Below, one piece after another: positions 1 to 8,782 of a stretch of 64,000 nucleotides of DNA. The notes beneath the pieces were generated by a model, which saw only the letters and a program-made list of their open reading frames with translations, searched no databases and had not been told where the DNA came from. Both the position numbers and the translations under genes were made by a program. The first letter of the stretch is position 1, and each line of letters begins with the position of its first letter. This stretch comes from a bacterium BMS3Abin14 (GTDB lineage Bacteria > BMS3Abin14): assembly GCA_002897695.1 (NCBI GenBank), contig BDTG01000043.1, positions 112,054 through 176,053 of the forward strand, written 5' to 3'.

Positions 1-634
1 CAGCTTCAAAAAGCTCCGCAAACCTCACGCTGCCACTGTTGGAGAGGAGGGCCTCAATATGTTCTATGCCGTCATCGACGGTGAATCCCTCCCTGGTAAC
101 CTCGTGGGGTCTCCTCCTGTCGGCCTCGGCGAGGATCCTGTTGAAAGCATCCATGAGTTGAAACATGTTAGCCTCGATGAACCTTTCCTCGCCTTTGACA
201 GGGAGCTTTTCCTCGGGTCTCGAAAAAACGTCCCGGCCCAGAAACGGGCGTGTCGAAAACTCCTCCGCCGCCCTCTTGTACTTCTGGTACTCAATGAGCC
301 TCTGGACCAGTTCTTCCCTGGGGTCCTTCTCCTCTTCCTCCTCACCATCCTCCGCATCAAAGGGCAGAAGCATACGGGATTTCAGGTGAATAAGGGTGGA
401 CGCCATGACGAGGAACTCACTGGCAACGTCAAGATCAAGCTCCCTCATGAGGTCCAGATACTCGACATATTGGCTGGTGAGCCGGGCGATGGGGATGTCG
501 TAGATATCCACCTCGTTTTTCTTGATGAGGTGCAAAAGCAGATCCAGGGGCCCCTGAAAGTTGTCAAGTTCAACCCGATAATCGCCCAGTGTGGTATTTT
601 CTCCGTTTTCGGGAGACCTGTCGGATGAAGCCAT
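1..634 (-). CDS. scpA: Segregation and condensation protein A (partial, 3' end outside window)
   Basis: ScpA is the kleisin-type subunit of the Smc-ScpA-ScpB complex that organises and segregates the chromosome. The gene runs off the left edge, so 211 codons are visible and no stop is seen. The reading frame starts at ATG (634-632) after a G-rich stretch in the 3-nt gap behind trpS. The N-terminal half carries the kleisin signature, with FQGPLDLLLHLI near residue 28 followed by VDIYDIPIARLT and a conserved LIHLKSRMLLP segment. A short acidic stretch (EDGEEEEEKD) follows near residue 97. The next gene to the left is probably scpB (inference). Assignment is confident from these motifs. Confidence 0.9.
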   Translation of the reverse strand, partial: MASSDRSPENGENTTLGDYRVELDNFQGPLDLLLHLIKKNEVDIYDIPIARLTSQYVEYLDLMRELDLDVASEFLVMASTLIHLKSRMLLPFDAEDGEEEEEKDPREELVQRLIEYQKYKRAAEEFSTRPFLGRDVFSRPEEKLPVKGEERFIEANMFQLMDAFNRILAEADRRRPHEVTREGFTVDDGIEHIEALLSNSGSVRFAELFEA

Positions 635-637
635 GGG

Positions 638-1657
638 TTATCCCCCCAGTCTCCCCGTGGAAAGAGGATAAAGCTGGACTGCCCTTCTGACGACGTCCAT
701 AGTCCTCTCGCACTCCGCTTTGGCCCTCTTGTTTCCATGGGCAAGGATTTCCCCGACCAGACCGGGTTTGTTTTCGTAAACAACTCTTCTCTCACGAATC
801 GGCCCGAGGGCCTTCTCCATCTCTTTGTAAAGGATCTTTTTACAATCGATGCACCCGATGGAGGCTATGCGACACCCCTCAGCGGCCTCATTCCTCCGTT
901 CCTCCGGGGTGAAGAAGCCGTGAAGCTCGAACACCGGGCATTTTCCCGGGTCGCCGGGATCGGTTCTTCTGACCCTCGCCGGGTCCGTGACCATGGGACG
1001 GAGTTTTTCCCATACCTCTTCGGCCGTGTCCTTCAGGAAGATGGCATTGCCATAGCTCTTGCTCATCTTCCTTCCATCTGTTCCGGGGACCTTGGGAGCC
1101 TCTGTCAGCAGGTGCATGGGTTCCGGAAATATCTCCTTGCCGACGGAGCCATACATATTGTTGAAGCGCCTGACAATCTCCCGCGACAGTTCAAGGTGCG
1201 GAAGCTGATCGATGCCCACGGGCACGAAGTCGGCTCTGTAGATTATGATGTCGGCCGTCTGAAGGAGTGGGTATCCCAGAAAACCGAAGGTGGAGAGGTC
1301 CTTGTGGGAGAGCTGCTGCCGGACCTCCTTGTAGGAGGGAACTCTCTCGAGCCACGAAAGGGGCGTTATCATGGAGAGGAGGACGAAAAGCTCCGCGTGC
1401 TCAAGGATGGCGGACTGGAGAAAAAGGGTTGACCGCTCCGGATCGAGCCCGACACTGAGCCAATCCATGACGATGTCTCCTGTGTAGTTCTCGAGGGAGG
1501 CAGGGTCATCGTACATGGTGGAAAGAGCATGCCAGTCGGCGACGAAGTAGAAGCACTCGTACTTATCCTGGAGGTCGATCCAGTTGCTCAGCGCTCCGAG
1601 ATAATGCCCTATGTGAAGCGGTCCAGTGGGCCGCATGCCGGAAAGGACCCGTTTCAT
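638..1657 (-). CDS. trpS: Tryptophanyl-tRNA synthetase
   Basis: Cytoplasmic class I aminoacyl-tRNA synthetase that charges tRNA-Trp. The 339-residue length is normal for bacterial TrpS. The HIGH-type motif GPLHIGHYLG lies near residue 13 and the KMSKS loop (GRKMSKSYGNAI) near residue 196. The C-terminal third is the usual helical anticodon-binding part. It lies between an M50 protease gene (14-nt gap upstream) and scpA (3-nt gap downstream), so the three are probably one operon. Nothing is odd apart from several cysteines near CIDCKK around residue 271. Confidence 0.97.
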   Translation of the reverse strand: MKRVLSGMRPTGPLHIGHYLGALSNWIDLQDKYECFYFVADWHALSTMYDDPASLENYTGDIVMDWLSVGLDPERSTLFLQSAILEHAELFVLLSMITPLSWLERVPSYKEVRQQLSHKDLSTFGFLGYPLLQTADIIIYRADFVPVGIDQLPHLELSREIVRRFNNMYGSVGKEIFPEPMHLLTEAPKVPGTDGRKMSKSYGNAIFLKDTAEEVWEKLRPMVTDPARVRRTDPGDPGKCPVFELHGFFTPEERRNEAAEGCRIASIGCIDCKKILYKEMEKALGPIRERRVVYENKPGLVGEILAHGNKRAKAECERTMDVVRRAVQLYPLSTGRLGG

Positions 1658-1671
1658 TCAATGACCTCCAT

Positions 1672-2337
1672 TCAGATTCCGAACATGGCTCTGATTATCA
1701 TGTAGATCACGCGATAGAAAGGAACGATGATCGCATTGAGCACTCCCGTAAAGAGAAGCGCCAGGAGGATGATCCACCCGTACCGCGCCATACGCGAATA
1801 GGCCATGGCCTGCTTGGCAGGGAGAAGGCCCTCCAGTATGTGACTCCCGTCCAGCGGGTGGATAGGAAGAAGGTTGAACACCCCGAGGTAGATGGATATC
1901 TGGATCCCTACAACCAACATGGTGGCCAGGGGTTCTAAAATGGCAGAGTTCCTGATGGCGTTGGCCCCCGGGAACCAGAGCAGAATCCGGAATATAAGCG
2001 CGAACCCCATGGCAAGGAGCAGGTTGCTCGCGGGGCCGGCAAGGGATACGCTCACCATGTCCTTCCTGGGAGACTTGAAATTAAAGGAGTTGACGGGTAC
2101 GGGCTTGGCCCACCCGAAGATTATGCCCGTCCCGGACATGGCCAGCATCAGGGGAAAAAGGACGGATCCGATAGGGTCGAGGTGCTTGATGGGGTTCAGG
2201 GTGATCCTCCCCATGAGTCTCGCCGTGTGATCCCCCTTGCGGTAGGCTATGTAGCCGTGGGCCACCTCGTGTACCGTTATGGCAAGGAGAAACGGCGGGA
2301 GGCTGATAATGTAGGGTAAAAGTTGTCTGGCGGTCAT
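1672..2337 (-). CDS. Site-2 protease family (M50) membrane metalloprotease
   Basis: Predicted integral-membrane zinc metalloprotease of the M50B type without PDZ domain, 221 residues with about five hydrophobic segments. The zinc motif HEVAHGY is in the first membrane segment (near residue 23) and the third ligand motif is NLLPIHPLDGSHIL near residue 155. Short M50 proteins of this kind commonly sit next to trpS and scpAB in deltaproteobacteria and Firmicutes, as here. The substrate is unknown. The start at 2337 puts the HExxH in the first helix, as expected for the family. Confidence 0.9.
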   Translation of the reverse strand: MTARQLLPYIISLPPFLLAITVHEVAHGYIAYRKGDHTARLMGRITLNPIKHLDPIGSVLFPLMLAMSGTGIIFGWAKPVPVNSFNFKSPRKDMVSVSLAGPASNLLLAMGFALIFRILLWFPGANAIRNSAILEPLATMLVVGIQISIYLGVFNLLPIHPLDGSHILEGLLPAKQAMAYSRMARYGWIILLALLFTGVLNAIIVPFYRVIYMIIRAMFGI

Positions 2338-2520
2338 TTGGATGCCCTTTTGTCAGAGTGAAATCCGGGATCATGAATCATTCGGAAAAACCCATATATA
2401 CGAACTTGACAGTAACGGAAAACCGGACGGCTTTTCTGATTAACACGCGGTTGGCGCGGGGTCAAGCCTTGCCTTGGGCCCAGAGATCCATTACCGGTTC
2501 GGGCCGCACGGGCACATGGT

Positions 2521-5163
2521 TTACGTGCTGGGAAAATGATTTTTCACCCATGCCTTCTCCTCAGCCAGGGTTTTAACCTCGCCGTCAACCCTCGCGTCCT
2601 GCGCCGCCTGCAGGATGCTTCTGAAAATTGGCCCGGATTCATACCCCATGGCCTGCAATATTTTTCCATCCAGCTCGCTTTTTATGGCCCGAAGCCGGGA
2701 AAGGTAGAGGGATACGGCTCTGGCGGTTCCTTCCCTTTTTGTCAGAGCCATGATGATGAGGAGGTCCTCGGTGGTCAGATCGGCGAGAAGACGGGCGATC
2801 CTGCTGTGCCGGATCGAGGGCTCATCCTCCCGGGCAAGAGCTTTGAGCGTGGATGTGATCTTCGACCACCTTCCCCTGAAAGTGTCCTGCCGATGCCCTT
2901 CTATCTGAAACACCTCCATGATTTCGTCCCTGGCCACAGTGGGTCTGAGCAGGAGAATCGTGTTGAAATAGATGTCGGAGATATCGGGCTCCTTCTCAAG
3001 GTAGAGATATCCATACCAGGTGTGGATCTTCTCCACCTGCTCGAAATTCTCACTGATCTTTCGGTCGAATGCCAGCGCCGGATGGATCGCGGGAAGGATT
3101 CCGAGCTGGTTCATCCTTTCAAATGCCCTTTCCGGTCGTGCTTCCTTGAGGATCGCCATCAGTTCAGAAAACGTCCGATGTCCCTGCGCCCGGGCCAGAT
3201 ACCCGTTCCTGACCGCTCCTTTCAGGAGATACTGGGTGTGCTTCCCTATCTTGAATCCAAACTTCTGCTCAAATCGCACTGCTCTGATTATCCTCGTCGG
3301 ATCATCTACGAAACTGAGGTTGTGAAGGATGCGGATCGTTCTTTCCTTGAGGTCGCGCTGTCCGCCGAAAAAATCCACAACCTGTCCGAACAACCCGGGA
3401 TTGAGCCTGATTGCCAGGGCGTTGACGGAAAAATCACGCCGGTACAGATCCAGTTTGATGGAACCCCTCTCCACCATGGGGTAGGCGCCGGGAAATTCAT
3501 AGTACTCCGTGCGGGCGGTGGCAACATCCATCTTGAAGCCCCGTTCCATGATCAGGACCGCTGTCTGGAACTTCCGGTGTGTCCTTATTCTCGCCTTCAA
3601 CCGACTTGCAAGCCTGTGCCCGAATTCAATCCCGTCACCCTCCACCACCAGGTCCACATCCTGGTTTTTGTTCCGAAGGATGATGTCGCGAACGAGCCCC
3701 CCGACCAGATAGGCTCTGAAACCCATGGACTCTGACACTTCTCCGGCGACAACCAGGACATTGAGGGTCCTTTCCGACAGGGTCTCCTTCATCAGTTCAC
3801 GGATGTTCCTGGCCCGCTCTGTCCCGGCGGCCTCAATCCCCTTGAAATCCTCATAGGCCCGTGTCCTTTTGAAGTCCTCGTGCATCGCCTCCAGCAGATC
3901 CGTCCTCGTGATGACGCCGATTATCTTCCGTTCATCCATGACGGGCAGCATTCGTTGATGCTTCTCGATGATGTATTCCTGGACGAGTTCGAGAGGAGCT
4001 TCCTCATTCACCCACTGGAATTCAGTGAGCATGTATTCCCTGACAGGCGAACCGGACAGGTGGTGCAGAATAGCCCTTTCGACCACGCCTCTGGTAATGA
4101 TCCCCTCCAGATCGCCATCGCCGCTGTTCACCGGGAGGGAATTGATATTGAACCTCGACATCATCTCCGCAGCGGCTGAAATGGGTGCGTCGGGGGCAAT
4201 GTCCAGCACCGGGGCTGACATAATGGCGCCGGCATTGAATTTCTCGCCGATCACCCGGGCAAGGAGCTTTAACAGTTCTTCTTTGACCTGAACCAGGGTC
4301 AGTTCCCTGATGGATGCGGAAGCGGCGGTGGGATGTCCGCCCCCGCCGAACTCTTCGGCGATCTTCCCGACATCGACCTCCGGGACCCTGCTCCGGCAGA
4401 CGAGAACAACCCGTTCCTCCATCCTGGCAAGGGTGAAAAGAACATCCAGCTGCTCCATTTCCATTATCTGGTGAACGAGAAGAGCGAGTTCTCCAAGGTA
4501 TTCCTCGGAGCTCCCAACCGTGATTGCCACGTGCAGGCCGTGGATATCGTGGATATCGAGGGAGTTGAGGAGGTCGTTGAGGAGCTGCACCTGTTTTGCG
4601 TCCAGGTCCCTCCTGATGGACGACGGCACAAGATCGAGTTTGGCCCCCTTCTTCAGAAGAAAGGCCACCGCATTGAGATCCCGGGGAGTGGTTGAGGAGA
4701 AGGTCAACGAACCCGTGTCCTCATATATCCCGTGGGCCATGAGAGTTGCTTCCGCGGGCGTGATTTTCTTCCTTCTTTTTCTGATCTCCTCAATCAGCAG
4801 GGTTGTTGTCGCACCAACGCTGTCCTGGATCTCGATCTTTCCGGAGTAGTCCCGATCCGTCGCGGGATGGTGGTCATAGATAATCAGTTCCACGTCCTCC
4901 CTTGCGGCCACCGCGTCAAGAGGTCCGAGCCTTCCCTGGATCTTGATATCCACCAGTATCATCCTGGTTACGGTGTCAAGATCGATATCCCTTATACGGT
5001 GGAAAGTGATCCCGGAAGGGAGGGTTTTGCTCAGGAATTCCCGGAGGTTCTTCTCCTGAGAGCCCGGAAAAACCATAAGGGCCTTCGGATAGAGCTTCTT
5101 CGCCGCCACCATGGAGGCCATGGCGTCGAAGTCGGCATTCAGGTGCGTGGTTATAATTTCCAA
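2521..5163 (-). CDS. DHH phosphoesterase - CBS pair - poly(A) polymerase/tRNA nucleotidyltransferase fusion
   Basis: An 880-residue multidomain protein. Residues 1-310 form a DHH/DHHA1 phosphoesterase with NADFDAMAS, the DHHP motif (near residue 96) and GGGGHPTAAS. Residues of about 315-430 are two CBS domains, which normally bind adenine nucleotides. Residues of about 470-880 are a class II nucleotidyltransferase: YLVGGLVRDIIL, the catalytic DVDLVVEGDG, DFSVNALAIRL and PTRIIRAVRFEQKFGF, then the RNA-binding region. This architecture is known from Aquifex and deltaproteobacteria, where the enzyme adds A (or CCA) to tRNA 3' ends. The phosphoesterase part may trim RNA or a dinucleotide (inference). 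It starts 2 nt after the recombinase gene and is probably co-transcribed with it. Confidence 0.93.
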   Translation of the reverse strand: MEIITTHLNADFDAMASMVAAKKLYPKALMVFPGSQEKNLREFLSKTLPSGITFHRIRDIDLDTVTRMILVDIKIQGRLGPLDAVAAREDVELIIYDHHPATDRDYSGKIEIQDSVGATTTLLIEEIRKRRKKITPAEATLMAHGIYEDTGSLTFSSTTPRDLNAVAFLLKKGAKLDLVPSSIRRDLDAKQVQLLNDLLNSLDIHDIHGLHVAITVGSSEEYLGELALLVHQIMEMEQLDVLFTLARMEERVVLVCRSRVPEVDVGKIAEEFGGGGHPTAASASIRELTLVQVKEELLKLLARVIGEKFNAGAIMSAPVLDIAPDAPISAAAEMMSRFNINSLPVNSGDGDLEGIITRGVVERAILHHLSGSPVREYMLTEFQWVNEEAPLELVQEYIIEKHQRMLPVMDERKIIGVITRTDLLEAMHEDFKRTRAYEDFKGIEAAGTERARNIRELMKETLSERTLNVLVVAGEVSESMGFRAYLVGGLVRDIILRNKNQDVDLVVEGDGIEFGHRLASRLKARIRTHRKFQTAVLIMERGFKMDVATARTEYYEFPGAYPMVERGSIKLDLYRRDFSVNALAIRLNPGLFGQVVDFFGGQRDLKERTIRILHNLSFVDDPTRIIRAVRFEQKFGFKIGKHTQYLLKGAVRNGYLARAQGHRTFSELMAILKEARPERAFERMNQLGILPAIHPALAFDRKISENFEQVEKIHTWYGYLYLEKEPDISDIYFNTILLLRPTVARDEIMEVFQIEGHRQDTFRGRWSKITSTLKALAREDEPSIRHSRIARLLADLTTEDLLIIMALTKREGTARAVSLYLSRLRAIKSELDGKILQAMGYESGPIFRSILQAAQDARVDGEVKTLAEEKAWVKNHFPST

Positions 5164-5165
5164 TT

Positions 5166-6056
5166 CTATCCCCTCGGATGAAATCGACGGTGCGTCTCAC
5201 GGAGATGGTCGGGGGATACATGGGTGTAAATCTGGGTTGTGGCAATGCTGGCGTGACCGAGCAGTATCTGGACGGTTCTCAGATCCGCACCACCCTCCAG
5301 CATGTGGGTGGCAAAGCTGTGGCGGAAGGTGTGCGGTGAAACAGCCGTGCCAAGGTCGGCCTTCCGGGCGCATGTCTTGACCATCTGCCAGACGGCCTGT
5401 CTGCTTATTGCGCCGCGAGCGCCGCGGCCCGGAAAGAGGAACGGTGACAGGTTTTTTTTAAGGAGACCGGGCCGGACCTCCGAACGGTACTTCTGGATCC
5501 AAAGCATGGAAATCGAGCCCAAAGGAGCCAGCCTTTCCCTGTCCCCTTTTCCCGTTACCCTGACATAACCGCCATCAAGGTTTATCTCCTCATCCATGAT
5601 CCGAATCAGTTCGGAGACTCTGAGGCCGGCCGCGTAAAGGGTTTCGAGCATGGCACGGTCCCTGACGCCGGAACCGGTGGTTATGTCAGGTTGATCGAGA
5701 AGTCTCACGACCTCCCTGGTGCTCAGGACCCCGGGAAGATGCCTCGGGACCTTCATGACGCCCATATTTTCAGTGGGGTTAACAAGGGATGAGCCTTCCG
5801 ACACCAGATGCCTGTGAAACCCGCGAATGGACACCACCATTCTCCGTATGCTTCTGGGAGAAAGGCCCGAGCGGCGCATTTCGGAAATGAAAGATATTAC
5901 GTCCCCTGAACGCACCTTCCCCGGATCGATGACCTCCCGGCCTTTAAGAAATTCACCATAGGATTGAAGGTCGTGGCGGTAGGCTGAAAGGGTGTTGTCC
6001 GACAGACCCTTCTCAATAAGAAGATAATCAAGGTAGGTGTCGACGTATGGTTGCAT
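5166..6056 (-). CDS. xerD: Tyrosine recombinase, XerC/XerD type
   Basis: Site-specific tyrosine recombinase of 296 residues, the normal Xer length, which resolves chromosome dimers at dif with FtsK. The N-terminal SAM-like core-binding domain (LDYLLIEKGLSDNTLSAYRH) is followed by the catalytic domain with Arg in AGLRVSELIRI, the Lys in GKGDRER, the HTFRHSFATHML box and the C-terminal GHASIATTQIYTHV with the nucleophilic Tyr. All catalytic residues are present. XerC and XerD cannot be separated by eye, so the symbol is tentative. It lies in a leftward run with the DHH-CBS fusion. Confidence 0.88.
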   Translation of the reverse strand: MQPYVDTYLDYLLIEKGLSDNTLSAYRHDLQSYGEFLKGREVIDPGKVRSGDVISFISEMRRSGLSPRSIRRMVVSIRGFHRHLVSEGSSLVNPTENMGVMKVPRHLPGVLSTREVVRLLDQPDITTGSGVRDRAMLETLYAAGLRVSELIRIMDEEINLDGGYVRVTGKGDRERLAPLGSISMLWIQKYRSEVRPGLLKKNLSPFLFPGRGARGAISRQAVWQMVKTCARKADLGTAVSPHTFRHSFATHMLEGGADLRTVQILLGHASIATTQIYTHVSPDHLRETHRRFHPRG

Positions 6057-6083
6057 TTTTCATGTCCCTTCTCCCCCACCCCG

Positions 6084-6944
6084 TCAGACATACTTGCCGA
6101 TAATGGGCCGCAGTTTTTCCTTTGTCTCATCGGTAATTGTCGCAGGATCGGTAATAATGGCAAATTTGAGCGACTCCGGGCACCCGCACGGGGCCTTTTC
6201 GGAAATCATCGTCGACACCCGGAGCAGGACTCTTTTGGCCGCTTCCACATTTCGGTGCATGATCTGAAGGATCGCCTCCACGGAAACATCATCCTCCGTT
6301 TCATGCCAGCAGTCGTAGTCTGTCGCAAGGGCCAGGGTGGCGTAGCACATCTCCGCCTCCCGCACGAGTTTCGCCTCCGGAATGTTGGTCATCCCTATTA
6401 CGTCCACACCCCACGATCGATAAAGGAAAGACTCGGCCCGGGTGGAAAATTGGGGCCCTTCCATACACAGGTAGGTTCCTCCACGGTGAACGGTCTCACC
6501 ATCATCCTCGACACAGGCGGCAAGTATGTCAGAAAGAGGGTGACAGACGGGATCGGCGAAAGCCACATGGGCAACGATACCTTCCCCGAAAAAGGTGGAG
6601 GGGCGCCCTTTGGTCCTGTCAATGAACTGAAATGGGACAATCATGTCTCCCGGCTTGATCTCCTCCTTCATGCTCCCGACGGCCGAAACGGAGATGATGG
6701 AATCGACCCCGAGGGACTTCAGTGCAAAAATGTTGGCCCGATAGTTGATTTCGGATGGAAGAAGCCGGTGACCCCTTCCGTGGCGGGGCAAAAACGCCAT
6801 TTCCACGTCGTTGAGCATCCCGGTGACAATATCATCCGATGGATTGCCGAAAGGTGTGGAAACACGTCTGGTTTCCATTTTGGTGAGCCCCTCCATCTCG
6901 TACAGACCGCTTCCTCCGATAATTCCAAGATAATTTCTCATCAT
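6084..6944 (-). CDS. mtnP: S-methyl-5'-thioadenosine phosphorylase
   Basis: Purine nucleoside phosphorylase family 2 enzyme that splits methylthioadenosine into adenine and methylthioribose-1-phosphate in methionine salvage. With the ATG at 6944 (GGAGGAA six bases upstream) the protein has 286 residues; a longer frame to 6998 exists but lacks a good ribosome site. Visible motifs are IIGGSGLYEMEGL at the start, FLPRHGRGHR for phosphate, VSAVGSMKEEIKPGDMI and GMTNIPEAKLVREAEMCY. A methylthioinosine phosphorylase role is possible. It is divergent from the thioesterase gene at 7150. Confidence 0.9.
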   Translation of the reverse strand: MMRNYLGIIGGSGLYEMEGLTKMETRRVSTPFGNPSDDIVTGMLNDVEMAFLPRHGRGHRLLPSEINYRANIFALKSLGVDSIISVSAVGSMKEEIKPGDMIVPFQFIDRTKGRPSTFFGEGIVAHVAFADPVCHPLSDILAACVEDDGETVHRGGTYLCMEGPQFSTRAESFLYRSWGVDVIGMTNIPEAKLVREAEMCYATLALATDYDCWHETEDDVSVEAILQIMHRNVEAAKRVLLRVSTMISEKAPCGCPESLKFAIITDPATITDETKEKLRPIIGKYV

Positions 6945-6989
6945 CGTCTTCCTCCAAACCCCCTTGATCACGCCATTCGTCCCCTCCCC

Positions 6990-7025
6990 GGGGCGCATTG
7001 ATGACTTATTACAAAGTCATCAATA
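6990..7025 (+). repeat. Hairpin repeat, copy 1 (GATG-ACT type)
   Basis: Perfect inverted repeat TTGATGACTT / AAGTCATCAA around a five-base loop, preceded by a GC-rich GGGGCGCA. It lies in the gap between the divergent mtnP and thioesterase genes. It shares flank and core with the copies at 26703, 31291 and 54396, so it belongs to one intergenic repeat family. It has no T-tract and does not look like a terminator. Confidence 0.55.
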
Positions 7026-7149
7026 AATGATTTGCTGATTTTCAGGGTAAATTTATGTTAACGTTTCCATATTGTCAAAGCGACATAAAAATTCAAGCGC
7101 AGTGACGTCCCTGCCGAAGCGGGCGTGGAAAGATGTAAGGGAGGAGATC

Positions 7150-7614
7150 ATGAAACAGGTGCTTTTCGACGGATGCTTCGTGTGCGGGCCGGACAACCGA
7201 TGTGGTCTTAACGCCACCTTCCGGACCCTTGAAAATGGCGAAGTGGAGGGCATTTTTACGCCGAAGGACGTTCACTGCGGTTACGATGGAATCGTTCATG
7301 GAGGGGTTGTAATGGGGTTCCTCGACGAGACCCTGGGCCGCCTGTCCTTTGCGAAGGATCGTCTGTTCCTGACGCACACACTGGAAGTGTCTTTTCGTCA
7401 GGCCGCAGCCCCTGATGTCCCGTTGAGGGCGGTGGCGCATCTCAAGGAGTGGAAAAAAAGGCAGTTCATCACGGAAGGGACGGTTTTTGATTCGGATGGA
7501 GAGATTATAGCCACGGCCAAGGGCCGTTTCCTGGTAATGAGCGAAAAAATGGAAAGGGACCTCTTGCCCGAGGACAGGAGGATTGCAGGAAAATCCCCTA
7601 TGGAGAAGCCCTGA
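7150..7614 (+). CDS. PaaI-type hotdog-fold acyl-CoA thioesterase
   Basis: Single hotdog-domain protein of 154 residues, predicted to hydrolyse acyl-CoA thioesters in the cytoplasm. The start at 7150 is chosen for the GGGAGGAG seven to ten bases upstream; an open frame extends to 7072 but lacks a ribosome site. The family signature is the FVCGPDNRCGLN segment and the helix start GIVHGGVVMGFLDE, where the Asp or Glu is the usual catalytic position. The substrate is not evident. It overlaps or abuts the QueT-like gene downstream and is likely co-transcribed. Confidence 0.8.
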   Translation: MKQVLFDGCFVCGPDNRCGLNATFRTLENGEVEGIFTPKDVHCGYDGIVHGGVVMGFLDETLGRLSFAKDRLFLTHTLEVSFRQAAAPDVPLRAVAHLKEWKKRQFITEGTVFDSDGEIIATAKGRFLVMSEKMERDLLPEDRRIAGKSPMEKP

Positions 7615-7615
7615 T

Positions 7616-8185
7616 TTGCAGGCACAACGGCTTTCCCGTCTTTCCCTGGTGGCGGCCCTTTACGTTGTTCTCACCTACCTTGCCAACATTCTCGGACCCG
7701 GGTTGAACCTCGGTTACGGTCCTATCCAGATCCGCATATCCGAGGGCCTGACCATGTTGGCTCTCTTCGATCCGCTCATGCCGCTGGCCCTATACGCGGG
7801 CTGCCTGATGGCCAACGTCATCGGCGGCCTGGGCCTGCCGGACATCATCTTCGGTCCCCTCCTGACTGTAGCCGCGGGTTATGCCACATGGTTAACCCGG
7901 CGCATCCCGGCGCTCCCGTTTGTCCCCCCCATCCTTTTCAACGCCCTCGGGGTCGCCGGCTACCTCTATTTTCTCCTGGGGATCAACTTCGGCTTCGCCC
8001 CTGTTAGTGGAACCGGCCCTTTTGCCCTGATACTCAATCTGGCCGCTTCCCACCCATATTGGGCCATGGTGTTCTCCATCGGGATAGGACAGACGATCTC
8101 GGTAGTTTTCTTCGGGCTGATCTTCATGAAGATATGGAAAAGGTCGGGAGGGATCCCCGAAGGGGGCCTGGGAAACAGGGTTTAA
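7616..8185 (+). CDS. queT: QueT-type transporter (putative queuosine precursor uptake)
   Basis: Small polytopic membrane protein, 189 residues with five or six hydrophobic helices, resembling the S component of ECF-type transporters assigned to queuosine precursors. Visible signatures are LVAALYVVLTYL, YGPIQIRISEGLTMLALFDP and the GCLMANVIGGLGLPDIIFGP segment. The start is uncertain: TTG at 7616 follows GGAGA by about nine bases, one base beyond the thioesterase stop, while another TTG at 7583 lies inside the upstream gene with its ribosome site too close. No preQ1 riboswitch could be recognised upstream. Confidence 0.78.
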   Translation: MQAQRLSRLSLVAALYVVLTYLANILGPGLNLGYGPIQIRISEGLTMLALFDPLMPLALYAGCLMANVIGGLGLPDIIFGPLLTVAAGYATWLTRRIPALPFVPPILFNALGVAGYLYFLLGINFGFAPVSGTGPFALILNLAASHPYWAMVFSIGIGQTISVVFFGLIFMKIWKRSGGIPEGGLGNRV

Positions 8186-8222
8186 TGTCCAGGTTCTGGT
8201 GTCTGGGAACTGGGGTCCAGTG
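8186..8222. repeat. Short-word patchwork tract A
   Basis: Directly after the queT stop lies a stretch of repeated CCAGGTTCTGG / CTGGGAACTGG-like words. The same words occur in the longer tracts at 36400, 43370, 45120 and 57010. No reading frame or hairpin explains it. Confidence 0.45.
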
Positions 8223-8237
8223 TAATCCATGACACAC

Positions 8238-8266
8238 AAAAAAGCCGGCCAACCGGCCGGCTTTAC
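8238..8266 (-). terminator. Rho-independent terminator of the HU gene
   Basis: Ten-base perfect arms AAAGCCGGCC (8241-8250) and GGCCGGCTTT (8255-8264) enclose a four-base loop. On the minus strand the hairpin ends in a run of six T, directly downstream of the HU stop. It may also serve the plus-strand queT gene. Confidence 0.8.
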
Positions 8267-8291
8267 TAAAACACAAGGGGAAGATGAAGTA

Positions 8292-8564
8292 CTATTTGAT
8301 GGCGTCCTTGAGACCTTTCCCAGGCTTGAACCTTGGAACCTTGGAGGCTGGAATGTCAATCTTGGCGCCGGTCCTGGGATTTCGCCCCGTCCTTGCAGCA
8401 CGATAGCTGACACTGAAAGTCCCAAAACTGACCAGAGAAACCTTGTCTCCGGCTTTCAATGTTTCCCCAACCCCGTCAACAAAGGCATTAAGGGCTCTTT
8501 CAGCCGCTGCTTTGCTGATCCCGGCATCGGCAGCCATCTTGGCAATCAGATCACTTCTGTTCAT
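8292..8564 (-). CDS. HU-family DNA-binding protein
   Basis: Histone-like protein of 90 residues that bends DNA as a dimer. The start at 8564 follows a strong AGGAGGAGGAG. It begins [18 protein letters not shown] and carries the DNA-binding arm region [18 protein letters not shown] followed by [18 protein letters not shown], the normal HU/IHF signature. It stands alone as a monocistronic unit with its own hairpin terminator. HU and IHF subclasses are hard to tell apart by eye; the IHF-like paralogue is at 26780. Confidence 0.92.
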   Translation of the reverse strand: MNRSDLIAKMAADAGISKAAAERALNAFVDGVGETLKAGDKVSLVSFGTFSVSYRAARTGRNPRTGAKIDIPASKVPRFKPGKGLKDAIK

Positions 8565-8782
8565 CTTCTCCTCCTCCTGGTCAATGGTCAACTGGGAAAA
8601 ATAAAAGGGCAAGTTTCATATCCTGATGATTCTTGAGATAACAGATGAACCAGGCTGTGTCAAGGGCAATCAGGTTCCAGCCCGCATAAACATGAGGTTT
8701 CCGAGAATAACGCTTGAAACGGACTGGGGATAAGAGTAGGATTTCACATGCCCCGTTATTGTCACTATTAGCCAAGGAAAAA

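Noticed and set aside
2536-3735. Open frame of 399 codons opposite the DHH-CBS fusion
   Set aside because: Antisense shadow; composition follows the complementary codons and no motif is seen.
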